Source: Cryptomeria japonica (lineage: Eukaryota > Streptophyta > Pinopsida > Cupressales > Cupressaceae). Taken from it: a DNA stretch of 64,000 bases. The translations under genes were made by a program, and so were the position numbers. The stretch is taken from assembly GCF_030272615.1 (NCBI RefSeq), contig NC_081406.1, forward strand, positions 262,722,624 to 262,786,623. The letters are read 5' to 3'. The notes beneath the pieces are model-generated. The model did not search any database and was not told the DNA's origin. It saw only the letters and a list, made by a program, of their open reading frames with translations. Shown here piece by piece: positions 21,636 through 33,511 of the stretch. Each line of letters opens with the position of its first letter. Within the stretch, counting starts at the first letter, position 1.

Positions 21636-22702
21636 GTGCATGGTTAATAAAGAAATTCTCTCAAGATTTGACTCCTAGATGCCATCAAATGATAAATTTG
21701 ACTCAGGAGATGAAAAGGAGGCATTTTTAATGGGATTGAAGAAAGGCAAGTAAAGGAAAACCCTCCACATAATGTAGAGCTTATTTTCTCAACTATGCAT
21801 TAGCAATAGAGTTGTGCCTTTCGATAAAGTCAATGAGAGTGAGTATAGCAAAGCAGGGAAGAATGGTTTCTACTATGATGTTTTGGTTGAGTATGTTGAT
21901 GAGGATGAAGAATATAATAATGGTGATGATGATTATAGTGATAATGTAAGTTCTTGTTGAAACCTCCATTGTTGTAAATGAGATTATACATATGTGAAAA
22001 ATAAATTTATTTATTTTTAATTGAAGGGATCTTATGTGTAAACTATTTTTTAATAGGTTAATTTTATATTTAAAAAAATATTATTAATATTTTTAAATAT
22101 GCTTTTTCTATTTAATGAAATGTATTTTATTTTTAAAAATAAATAATAAAAAATTCATCATTTACATTTTGATAATTTTTGACATGTATATTAAATTTTT
22201 TTTTTTTTTTAAATTTTTATCAATAGAAATATTTTGAAGAGCTTAAATTCATAAGATATTAGATTAAAAGAAGTCCAAAAAAATTTAAAAGTGTGTTCAT
22301 AAATTGTCACTCTTAGAGAGTTCGTGGTCAAAGACAAAGTTTTACTTGCTTTAAACCACTTGAGAGCTCAATAAAATTTATCGAGGCTACCAAGCTAGCT
22401 CCCAACTTTGTCAAACCATTCAAGATAATAAAAAGATCAACCAAAGGGATTAGAAATTTATTTTACCACCTACTTTGGGCAAGATCCATAATACATTTCA
22501 TTTGTCTTTTAAAGCAACATGAAATAGATTTGGCTTATGTACTTAAATGGGATTCCTTGCAAGGATAAGATTTGTGAATCATAGTTATGGAACTATAAGA
22601 CGTGAATGAACATTGATGATTGTAGATCCACTACCCTATCCTCTACTAATTAAATGTCTAATAGAATCAATATTGTCAAGAGATTGAACACTTGGGAACA
22701 TT
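21636..22702 (+). pseudogene. Second, decayed copy of the TNL C-terminal exon and 3' flank
   Basis: Parallel to 15176-15910: ggcatttttaatgggattga, then gtaaaggaaaaccctccaca with an in-frame TAA where copy 1 reads a sense codon, then ctcaactatgcattagcaat and ttggttgagtatgttgatga. The tail still encodes acidic sequence (EYVDEDEEYNNGDDD) but earlier frame breaks make it non-functional. The 3' flank is conserved up to 22702, where a Copia-type LTR begins. It marks a local duplication of the resistance-gene locus, with the second copy later broken up by insertions. Confidence 0.7.
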
Positions 22703-22880
22703 TGTTGAACACACCTTACGACTAAGAAGGGAGGATGAATCAGTCACAACCTTAAATCACCAAACTTAAACTTTATTACCCAAAAACACTGTCAACTTAT
22801 CTTTAACCTTATCAACAACAATGAAAAATAGAATAATGAAGCACAATGCATAAGAGAACACAAAATTTACGTAGAAACAT
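22703..22880 (-). mobile_element. Copia-type LTR fragment
   Basis: Begins TGTTGAACACACCTTACG exactly where the TNL-flank duplication ends. It includes gggaggatgaatcagt and aaatttacgtagaaac, the minus-strand U5 words seen in the Copia-type LTRs at 36700 and 59431. It is cut off at 22880 by the long-LTR Gypsy relic. Confidence 0.55.
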
Positions 22881-23959
22881 TATTGTCACAAAGGATTGCA
22901 CCAATCCTACTTCTTAAAGCTTAGCAATCCCATACAACATGGGGACATCTTCAAGTTATGGGTGACTTAAAGCGAAGATGGACCTCCAAACTATGGGTTG
23001 GTTCCCTTAAAAATACCTCCTAAAAATACTGAAACTTGCTTGGAAAAGGGATAGAGATTGCTTTGAACTAAAAATACTACTACTACAAGGAGGTGATACA
23101 CCAAATTTGCAAGGTTTACTTGCTACTTAAACTCACAATCATGCTTCAATCAGAGAAGCTTGTTCATTTACAACATAAATCAACTCATGAAATACAAAAA
23201 TATTTTATTTAAGAAGGTTTTTTGTTTCAGCATTTACATGGAGGAAACTATGTTTCATAATTTCAAACTACTTGAATCAACATAACACTACTCATAACCT
23301 ATATTTGAAATGAATCTTTTTTCTTTAATAGTACATAAATGAGACATTTTGAGGTTTCAAAAAGAAACATAGTATGCACATCAAATCATTCATCCACAAC
23401 ACCAAAACAAAGGAGATTTTGGAAGGAAATTGTTGCTCTTTATTGATATTGAAAGGATATGCTAATACAAATTGAAAAGATACTTCTAAAACTGAAAACT
23501 CTCTCTAAAAATTGTGTTAAGATGCTTCAAGTCTTGTTGTGTATGTAAGCCAAAAGAACCAAAAAGAAAAGAAGAATAGAAGAAGATTTGTTAGAAAGAA
23601 TCCCTTATCAACTGAAATATGTGACTGAGCTTGAGTTGCTTCTTTCATCCTTGAACTAAGCTCTAACTGGTGGTCTTTGACCTTGGTTTCATCTCCAACT
23701 TGCATGAATTTATCTCTTTGGGTCAAATGAGATAAAAAATCATGCAAAAAGGCGCCTTAAATTGCTCCAAATTGAAGGTTTGTGGGCCCAAAACTTGTCT
23801 CAACTCATCTACCACCCATGCGATCTTCTTAACTGACCATAAACTCATGCATTTTCTCTAAAATTCCTCTTTTTCGGGCCTCAAATTGTTGTATGAACAC
23901 CTTTTTCAAGTCTCAAATTAATCTCTTGATTGATGTATGATATGAGGACCTATTTTTAT

Positions 23960-25196
23960 TGTTGTCACTAAGGATTGTGCCCAAATGCAAAATTAAAACT
24001 AAGCAATCCCAAGCAACATGAGAACACTCCTAAGCCTATGGGTTGCTTAAAGCATAAGTGGACCTCCAGATTTGAGGTTGGTTCCCCTTAAGACCCTATG
24101 TAACTACTAAACTTGATGAGGAAAAGAGAAGAGAGGAAATTTTGGAGAAAGTGCATCAATTATACTTCAGTTTAAGGCCCTATATGGATTAGCTATCACT
24201 CAAGGCAAATTATGGGCCCATCAACCATCACTTTGGGGTAGTTTCAATCCCCTTTTTGTGGAATTTTCAATCTTGCACGACCCTAGAAGGTTTTTTTCAA
24301 ATTCGAGAGACATTTGGCCTCGATTTCAAGGAGATTGCTTCAGTCAAGCACCTAATTTGAAGGAAATCTTGAAGCCACCTCATCTCCTCTCTAAGTTGAC
24401 ACATCTATTCATCTTTAATTAGTAAATGTACCTAAGACATCAGATGCAAAGAGAGCCAAAGATTTGGAGTTGAAATCAAGAGCTAGAGTTCTCAATAAAA
24501 GACAATCACGAATCTTCTTTGAAGTTAGTTTTTGTTCACTTATTGTAAACACAACTAAGAAGAGTATTGTGACTCAAATTTTTGAATTTGTCATCAAATT
24601 TTTTAAGCATCGTAATCTTTTGTCCTTTTTTATTTTAACCAAAAGTAGCAGATTGTCCTTCTCAATCAGATCTGTTCTCCATTGTGAATGAGTGATCTTA
24701 AGTTAGTTATTGTGATTTTCGTTGAATACTTTACTTTCAACTTCATTTCAAGCAATGTTGAGCAAGAGATTGCATGTTTAGTACTGGTTATATGTTGTGT
24801 TCAATTGTTTATCAATAGTTTGGAGTTGTGAAATTCCATTTTCCTTCATACAATCAGTTGAAAATAGTACCTTCATATGAAACGTTTATGCAATCCATGC
24901 TTTAGATTGAGTTGTGAGCAAAATAAGAGTGTTTTGAATAATCTTGTGAGCTAGATCAGTATTATCATATTCAAAATCTTGGTGCATCACCTTTTTAGTA
25001 GTAGTAGGTTTTCATTTCAATCACCTCTCTTCTCTTTACTCCATCAAGTTCAGTAGTTACATAGGGTCTTAAGGGAACCAGCCCCAAATCTGGAGGTTCA
25101 CTCCTTTGAGCAACCCATAGGCTTAGGAGTGTTCCCATGTTGCATAGGATTGCTAAGTTTTAACTTTGCATTTGGGTGCAATCCTTAGTGACAACA
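23960..25196. mobile_element. Foldback element with ~175-bp inverted termini
   Basis: The left terminus (TGTTGTCACTAAGGATTG...) and the reverse complement of the right terminus agree over about 175 bases at close to 88% by eye, with gggttgct, ctccagattt and accctatgtaactact in both arms. The element starts TG, ends CA and is flanked by a 5-bp duplication with one mismatch (tttat 23955-23959, tgtat 25197-25201). The paralogous right LTR has the empty site with tgtat near 34603. The termini are themselves related to the ends of the host LTR. No protein-coding frame inside. Confidence 0.75.
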
Positions 25197-26037
25197 TGTA
25201 TATTAGAAGGGCTTTGTAATTTATTCTTGAAACTTGACGTAGACTTTATGAGGAGTGAATTTTTAATCATATTGTTTTCTTATAATGGAAAACTCAATGA
25301 CCACTAACGTTTAATCTTTATGAGTCATTTTCTCCATTTTTCTGACCTTTGTTCTCTAATATGACTGGTGCAAAAACTATCATTGATCCTCAAATGTTGT
25401 ATCTATGTAGTTTAATGCAAACTGCTCCTTAAAGTTGTTCTTGTCCCCCATTATTGCAATATTTCATGATCCTTAAAGTTGTTCTTTTTCAACATAGGTC
25501 ATTGTGACTGTCTTGTATCCATGCAAACTCTTTGATCTTATGGTTCACCTTGCACAAAGGTTATAGGTTTCATAACCCTATTATTTCAACTATTTAGGCA
25601 ATGATTTCTTCATTGTTTAATCTTCATATTATTGTCAATCACCACTACATTTGTGTCTTGAATGTGGGTTCTTATCTTGTGACTATCCCTTCATAAACCT
25701 CGCTCCTCACAATAGGTCTTTTCAATTGCACAATGGACTACAATCCTCTATAGTTTTGCTCATATAGCTCTTTTACAGTGTATTCGACACTAGCCTTTTC
25801 CAACTTTGCTACATTTTGACAATGACCCCTTAACTATGATCACGTCCTTTGGTGTTTCATGGTTATCTTGACTATATTAGATGTGATACTTCCCTTTTCA
25901 CTATAAAGTAAAGGTTCTTTGTTGTGATCTTTATGATTGTGTGTGACTTTCATTTAGGTGTCTCTCTTTGCTTCCTTATTAATTTTCATTCTTGACTCTG
26001 CATTTTGTCATTGTCTTTCAAGATGGAATTTCAAGGT

Positions 26038-27290
26038 TGTTGGATATTGTTGGTCATTGTTGCTGCTAGGATATGTTGTTGTCATTGATGTCAATATATT
26101 CCTATGTATTGCTCCAGTGTGTGCATATTGGGAAAATCTTATGATTCGGTTTGCAGTGTTGTTTTGTTGATCATTGTTTTGCAAAGTTCAATATATCCTC
26201 CGGTATATTCCGGTGTGATCAGATCTTGTGTTGAGATTTTGGGATATTGTTTGGGATGGTCTTGTGTATCTTTAGTTCAAATGGATCGTAATTTGATGCT
26301 CCGCAAGTTATCTTTCTTCATGATAGTTGTTGATTGGTTATGTTCTTGAGCTTTCAGACGTTGACAGATGAAGATTTGATAAGTGGTATTGATGCAGTTG
26401 TTACTAATGATTCTAACGTGTCTGATGGTATTTCCTAGTCGTGTCATATTTTCTTTGTCGATCTGCATTGATCGTTGTGCAATTTTTTGATGGTTTCTAT
26501 GAACTGGTGATGATTTTCGTGTTATGCGGCATTTCTGGCGGTGTAGCGTGTTGCGATTATTGGCGTGATTTCTGGTGGAGTTGTGCATTTGGGAATTTGA
26601 TTTAGGTTCATGTTATGTCATTTAAATCATTATATTGGTCTGGTGGTCGATCTTTGTATCGTGTGACGTAATTTTTCAATTGAGGTTTGAGGGTTTAGCC
26701 GACCTTGTTATCAAGGTTGATGAATTATATATATAGGTGATATATTCATGTAATTTAGGTGTCGATGTTGTGTCTGCATTATTAGAGAGATGTTTATGTG
26801 CGAACAAGATATTTATCCTTCGGTGTTGAAATTAAGGAGAGATTGGTGTTGCAGAGCAGACATATGTGCTTAGCTGAAACTGTAATCAAGCATTTGGAGA
26901 TGCTATTCTTTCAGTTCACTTCTTCTGGATTGTAGTTTGAATCTTATTATAAGTCAATGAGACTTCCTTGAGGGTTGTAGTCTTCTGGGCCATTATATTT
27001 GAGCAATGAGTTCTAGGCAGTGTGCCTGAATGCATGTGCATTTCCCATTGTAATATTTTCACATACTACTACAGAGTATCATCTTACTATAGGTAGGTTC
27101 CCACCGTGGTTTTTCCCTTAACCGAATTTTCCACGTTAAAATCTTCGTGTTGTGTGTTGTGTTTTCAATTTGATTATCTTTGTTGTTATTGCAGTTTATC
27201 ATATTTGTTTTTGTAGTTAAATTTGTTGATCCAGTGAAGACTGATTCACCCCCCCCCCCTCTCAATCTTCCTTCTTGGTTGCTGCTAACA
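26038..27290 (+). mobile_element. Copia-type solo LTR, 1253 bp
   Basis: Starts TGTTGGATATTG and ends CTGCTAACA. 5-bp flanks are aaggt (26033-26037) and agggt (27291-27295), one mismatch apart; the empty site in the right LTR reads aacgt near 35925. Plus-strand U5 signals near the end are gtggtttttcccttaacc and a C-run with ctctcaatctt at 27248-27270. No internal region remains, so it is a solo LTR. Confidence 0.75.
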
Positions 27291-27977
27291 AGGGTATACA
27301 AGTCTTCAATATATGTGATGATGTCTACTGATTGGCTTCATATAGTATTCCTATTGTTATTAACTTGACCTTGCGCTCATTGTATCTTTGCTAATGACTG
27401 CAATAATTTCTCATGATCATGAAAAATTTCAAGCATTATGAATAGTAACCTTTTCTATTTGAATGCAATTATTCCACTACTATGATAGTTCTTTGCCATC
27501 TAGGTTTTCTTTTTCCTTTTGTTCCTTGAGGTTCTCACTGTTATTATGATTCTTGACTATGTCTTTTTCTTATGACTTGATTTGTTTTCTTCCTAGTGTC
27601 ATAGAAACATTGTCTTCGAAGAAGGAGAGACTTTCATTTTGTTTTGTCATTTAATTCCACAAAGGAATGGCTCACTTATATCTCAGCCAAAGCACTTCTT
27701 CTATTTACTTTCTTTGACATTATACACTATCATTCCATTTATTTAGGCCTCTTCATGAATCTCTCTTGTCATAGCATCTTGTCTTTGCCTCTACAACCTT
27801 CTTTGAATATGGATGTCCTTTGTACTTTAGCCTTGTTCTATACTGAAACTCCTTTGTCTCTACTCATGAAAGCTTCATTCATCTTTAAGACTCTCATATA
27901 TGATAGTGACAAAGTATTTGCAATGATTTCATGGGTTAATGCTACAACAATATCTGCAGGGTGTAGTTCTCTATTGC

Positions 27978-28273
27978 TATGGGGGCTTAACTTGCTAGGC
28001 AATATTATATCATGTGCATTAATATTGGGGTTTTTCATATCCCAAAAATGAGGGTACAATATATTTCCTATCGGTGAAAATAGGGGGGGTTTTAATTTGA
28101 ACTATGAAAAAAAACAATATCTAGCGAAAATAGGGAGGCTTTTAATTCAGGTTGTGTATTGGGGGGATGACAATAAAGGATTTTAGGGCAATATTTTTTT
28201 AAAATAGGGGGATTCTTTAGTATTCCATGAATGCACGTAATATAACCCAAGTTCACTAAGTGAAGCCCCCGTG
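27978..28273. mobile_element. hAT-like MITE, 296 bp, 8-bp TSD
   Basis: Ends TATGGGGGCTTAACTTG and, reverse-complemented, CACGGGGGCTTCACTTAG. The 8-bp duplication tctattgc is at 27970-27977 and 28274-28281. The right LTR shows the uninterrupted site tctactatattcttg. G-rich internal words (aaaataggggggg) and no coding frame. Confidence 0.75.
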
Positions 28274-29796
28274 TCTATTGCATTCTTGTTTGGACGGTTC
28301 TTTAGATGGGATTGTCCTTTAATCATTGTTATAGTATCATCACTTTGAATATGTTTTCATGTAAATTTCAAACAATATTGTGATTGTCTCTCAATAGATT
28401 CATAAAACACTCTATCTCATGTTCACTTTGGCAACTATGAATGCAAATACAACTCTTGCTAGAGCATCCTCATTGCATAACTTTTATTTTATGACTCTAT
28501 CTCTCTCATACAACATAGAAATGAAACTCACAACCTCCAACATTGCTCCTAGAAAAAAATTATTTTCTCTTATCTTGTAGTGTCATAAATTGTATCCACA
28601 TACAATTTTGTCCTCACCTTGGTGCTTCATCTTTCGATGCCTGATGATTGTTTTGATTCTGCTAACACCACCCCACAAACCTATATTTTCACCATCTCTC
28701 CTGTATTTTCACCAAGTTGAGTCTTGATTCTTAAGACCAGGGCACTAGGGTGCTTTGGTCCTAACTTAGGACCATGACACCACAACACGCTGGTCTTCTC
28801 AATTAGGACCCAAATTTGGTCCTCACAATGGTCACATCAAGTGAGCGAAAATTAGATCTCATGTGAACCTACTCTAAAAATTCAAATAGTTTTTGGGCAA
28901 TTAGGTATAAAAGAAGGTCAACCCCTCTCATTTGAAATATAAATAATGAACTCCTAAGTCATCTAATGATATCAATTGCACTTTAGAAAATTCAATTCAA
29001 GTGAGCAAACAATCAAGCATTCATCAATCATTGGAGAAGAAGTTTACTCAAGTTCAAGCATTCAAGATGGAATCCATGATCAACCTTCTATGAAGACATT
29101 CTACAAGACATCCTAAAACCTTTGCATGAGGATTCAAGCAATCTTCATCAAGGTATACATTTCAATTACAAGCATTCAATTTTAGATTTAGCCTTTCCCT
29201 CAAAAGGAAAGCATCTTGCTGCAATTTCCATTACAATTATCATTTTAATTTAAAGGTTAATTCTTAAACTAGGGTTTGACCCAAGGCAAACCCCTATCCA
29301 CAACCTTTTCCCTCTCTTTATATGTGTAGGGAATTGAATCAAGAGATAGAATCAAATATTTTTATAGAGTTGACAATGAAAAACAGGTTTAGACTTTAAT
29401 AGAGTTAGCAGTCAAGGACCACAGTGAGCTACCTTCCCAGTCCCAATAATTCTACTTGAGATTCTGATAGTGAATCCAATGCATCTCCTTGATCTGTAAC
29501 GTATCCTACTTGTTTACCTCAGATTTAAAGGATCGGGGTGACACACCTTCCCCATCCTGAAAAGTTAACCCAAACTTTTGGGAACGGGTTTTGATTCTCT
29601 TCTTCTACTTAGATCCATGTTTGTGGCTTTGTCTAGTACTTGTAGCAGTCTATTATTACTATTTCATCTCAATTGTTCATTGCTTCATCCCAAATCATAC
29701 AATTTAAATCCAAATGTTAAATCAAAAGAGGGTGGCCAACAAACAAGTAAATCTAATCAAAATTTCAACCCTTTTCCTAATTGAATTGTGGCTATA

Positions 29797-30025
29797 TTTA
29801 TGTCTTTCTAGACCCCATACTCTAACTTGACATTGATAGCAATATCATGTCTTCTTTGACACAATATTGACAATCATTATAATATTTCATCATTTTATAA
29901 TGAGGATTTCCTAGTGACTTCCAATGGCTTCATAGACCCTGAAAGCATACAAGAACAGGACTTGAATATTGAATATAATCATAAGATTGTGATTGTCTGT
30001 GAAGGTTAGTTGCTCCTGCACCAAA
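29797..30025. repeat. Direct repeat copy 1 inside the Gypsy relic
   Basis: Shares tctttctagaccccatactc, atattgacaatcatta and gtgacttccaatggcttcat with 33198-33424 in the same orientation, about 85-90% identical by eye. It could be the LTR pair of a smaller nested element or a leader duplication; no TSD was found. Confidence 0.65.
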
Positions 30026-31076
30026 CTCCCCATGAAAAATAAACTCAAGTCCCTTGAGTGAGGACCTGCAACAAATTCATGTTTGATCTCCTCCTTCTCT
30101 GAACTCCAAATGCTTCCTTCACCTAGTGTACCCTTCCAATGAACTAGGTATTGAAAACATGTATCATCTCTTTAACTTGAACCAACATTCTAATTCATCT
30201 TCACTCTTAGTCTGCCCATTCTCTTGCTTAGGTATTTTGACCTATCAAAGGGAAATTACTGCCTTTTCCAATCTTCTTTTCTTGATACCTGCACTAGGAC
30301 AAATACAATAACAAATTCATCGACAAAAACAATTGGATTAGTAACAATGTTATTCATGAAATCTTGGTTTTGTCTCTCAAACTATCTTGGTGACATCTGT
30401 CATTCCTTGTCAAAAACAACTTGATCAACCTTATCATCTACCCCAACACTATCATCCCTTACTACTAGCTCATCAACAACAACAACTCTATTAGTAGAAT
30501 CAACCTTCATGTATTATTTTTCTTCTACCATCATCACCTCATCTTCTATTCTCAGGCTCTCTGCTCTTGTGTGATCAGATTTATAGATCTATGTCCTCAT
30601 TTTCTCTGCCACTAAGACCTATTCATTATTAGGTCAATCATCCTTCATGTTGACAGTCCCTTGTTTCCTTCCACTCTCTTGTCCATTCAATGGGAATAAT
30701 ATCTCTCCCACTATGACCTCTCTAGGGAAATCTTTCCTTTCCTCTAGAAACACACTCTTACTCACCCTACCTTTCCCACTTGTCAGGGTCTCTGCCCCAA
30801 GGATCTTTGTACCATCTGATCCACAAACCTCTGTACTATCAGATTCACACACTTCTTGTCCCATCAATGGATAAATCACTATCTGTTGCACACTCTCATC
30901 ATGTTTTATTGACATATCGTGTACCTTCATAAGGAGTTCTTCCTTGATCTCTTCTACTTCAGATTTTATCACCATATTTTCCTATTTCTCATCTACCATT
31001 GCATCATTCTGCAACACTGATGTCTTGGCATCTTCAAGCCTTAAAGTGGCTTCAACCTCTATCTCTCCTTGATCCT

Positions 31077-31552
31077 CTACTTGCACAAATTCTTTCTTAC
31101 CACACATATAAGCACCCTTGTTGCTTCACTCTGTCCTTTTTTGGTTTCCACTAATGGAGTCAATGTAAAAGAAACCCCATCCTTCTCAATCTGATATGTA
31201 TTTTGTCTTCCATCATACAGGACATACCTCTCATATTGCCATGGTATACCTAACAACAAATGACATGACTCATAGGTACTACATTACATATAAACCTATC
31301 TCTATAGCCACCAATCTGCAACTCAACAAATTCTTTCTCAGTAACCAAAAGAGAATGTTCACCATTCAACCAATAAACATAATAAGGATTCTCATTAGGT
31401 AATCTTTCTGAATCCAATTTGTCAACCATCTCTTGTGATACCATATTATCCAAACTACCATAATCTACCATTACATTGCATACCTTTCCATTACACTTAC
31501 ATCTGGTTCTGAAAATTGCCTTCCTTCGCAACATCTCCTTCTCTTTTTCCAT
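31077..31552 (-). pseudogene. Ty3/gypsy aspartic protease fragment
   Basis: The minus strand reads CKCNGKVCNVMVDYGSLDNM then VTEKEFVELQIGGYRDRFIC in one frame, and MLLGIPWQYERYVLYDGRQN then YQIEKDG in another. This is the protease-to-RT linker of plant Gypsy elements (VxDxGSxxN followed by LLGRPWQYDR). The catalytic triad position reads DYG. A frame change lies near 31250-31259. No gag or RT follows in frame, so it is an isolated remnant. Confidence 0.7.
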
Positions 31553-33197
31553 GTTGTCCTTTCAACTTCCAACCTTCTTCTAATGCAAAATTCAATCTAT
31601 CTCCTCCAAGAGATATACTCCCTAAGCTCTGATACCAATTGATCTAGTAGGTGGGGTTCCAATCAACAACATGTAGGCATATTTCACAACAATGGGCTCA
31701 ATGACCCAATTATGCAACCATGACAACCTTCTTGACACAAGAACATTTCTGAATGAACAAGGATTCTGATAAGGTTTATTTCAAACATCCCATCACCACA
31801 ATACTTCACAACTTCATGCCTCTCTTTACAAAGACACCTTGCCTTATAGGCTACAAATAGAAAATGAAGGCTTTAATGTTCACAAGACTCAATATACTTT
31901 AGGAAAACCTTAGATCATCCAAACCACAACATTTCAACACCATAGCAACTCCCACAAACACATATTCCTTTAACTGTCACAATTGCCACATAACCTGTCC
32001 TACTTTCTAGTAGCCCTATCCAGAGACAAAACTAATCACAACTTCCCATGAACAAATCATTCCCACAAACCAAATAGAGTTTTATATACCTATTAAGGCT
32101 CTCCAAAACATATCTCAAAATGAACATAGGTCACTTTGGACTAACACGTCCAAACAGGGACTATCACACTGTCCTATAAGGCCAATTAGGTCATTTTTCA
32201 AAGAAACTATCACCATAACCTTCCCTTAACTTCTAAACTCTACTCAGAACTTATCCTTGGGTTGTAAATGACCAAAATCAACCACTTTTAAGGACTGACA
32301 CACTCATTAATACATCCAATTAGAAAACCCTCATTTTAGGCACTTTCTAGGAGGGTTTGTTAAAAAACTCTATTCATGATTTCATCTCACCTTACCATTG
32401 CTTCAAATACCTTCTAATGGATCTGCAGAACCCCCCTAAACTCTCTTACACCATATTTTCCAAGTCATACATCAATCAAGATTCCAAAATCAGACTTTTT
32501 TGTTGCTTTTACCAGTCTGAGACATAGGGAAACAACAGTGCTAAGGCATCAACCTTTCATAAGAAAACCTCAACCATTAAATCTGCACCCTTAAAATATG
32601 AAAGAGGACACCAAATTGAACCATCTTACAAGATCTTGGGGTTTTATATTGGAGGAAATAGAATATTTGCAATTTTATATTCTCATTGTTTACCCTAGAG
32701 GAGGGTTTCAGGTAGTCTTCAATGAAATCACAATAATTTCCTGTCTACGACATAAAAATTACTGAAAATGGGTTCAAGTGAAAGTTAACAACATTTACCA
32801 ACATCTTCCATCATTTATAGGCCATTTGACTACCATATAATGCCATAATATCTACTATTACAACCACAAAACCATCAATTTTTGCAGGAATGAATTGACT
32901 GAGATAAGAAAACACATGAGATTTATAGAATTTTTACATTGTATTCATTGTTTTCACATCCCTACTTCAATCCCCTCCCATAAAATGATGAAAGTATTTT
33001 TATATCAACCTTACAAACTTGAATGATCAGTTACAACTGATCAAAACTGACTCTTGACCCTTCAACTTCCTAATTGTGCAGTTTTGACAACACTTTACAT
33101 AAATGGCAACTTTTGCATTTTTCTTATCCATTCAACTTTTAACTCCTTCCAACGACATAGAATGACTCATAACCCTTCAAAATGAACTCATATGACT

Positions 33198-33424
33198 TAT
33201 TATATCTTTCTAGACCCCATACTCTAACTTGACATTCATAGCAACATCATGCCTTCTTTGATACAATATTGACAATCATTACAATATTTCATCATTTTAT
33301 AAGGATGACTTTCTAGTGACTTCCAATGGCTTCATAGAGCCTTAAAGCATACAAGAAAATGAATTGAATATTGAATATAATCATAAGATCCTAATTGTCT
33401 ATGAAGGCTAGGTTCTCTCGCGCC
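33198..33424. repeat. Direct repeat copy 2 inside the Gypsy relic
   Basis: Second copy of the repeat described at 29797-30025. Confidence 0.65.
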
Positions 33425-33488
33425 ATACTAATATACACCAATATCAATAATGTAAGAAAAAACTTGGACTGAAATAGTCCAAACGGTC

Positions 33489-33511
33489 CCACCAAATCTG
33501 CCAAAAATTGT
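33489..33511 (-). promoter_or_regulatory. Primer-binding-type sequence of the Gypsy relic
   Basis: The minus strand reads TTTTGGCAGATTTGGTGGGA next to the LTR terminus. The young Gypsy element has TTTTGGCATGCCCGGTGGGA in the same place. The shared TTTTGGCA...GGTGGGACC frame supports both orientation and LTR boundary. Confidence 0.55.

Larger units (their letters stand above)
22881..28400 (-). mobile_element. Left (3') LTR of a long-LTR Gypsy relic, with three nested insertions
   Basis: Matches the right LTR (33512-36699) from TATTGTCACAAAGGATTG (right copy TGTTGTCACGAAGGATTG) through to aaatttcaaacaatattgtg near 28370. Landmarks in both: agaagcttgttcatttacaa, ggagattttggaaggaaatt, tgtatattagaagggctttg and catttaggtgtctctctttg. 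Interruptions relative to the right copy are at 23960-25196, 26038-27290 and 27978-28273. About 500 bp of the right copy (34835-35335) is missing here. The right end beyond 28400 is not defined because the right copy is truncated there. Confidence 0.7.
28401..33511 (-). mobile_element. Internal region of the long-LTR Gypsy relic
   Basis: Lies between the two related LTRs and contains one recognisable Gypsy protein fragment on the minus strand (protease, 31077-31552) and a primer-binding-type sequence next to the right LTR. The rest has no intact frame. 28401-29790 and 31560-33190 show nothing I can assign. A ~230-bp direct repeat brackets 30030-33190. Confidence 0.6.

Noticed and set aside
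26277-26588. 103-codon minus-strand frame
   Set aside because: It lies within the Copia-type solo LTR, shows no protein-like pattern and is opposite to the LTR's own orientation.
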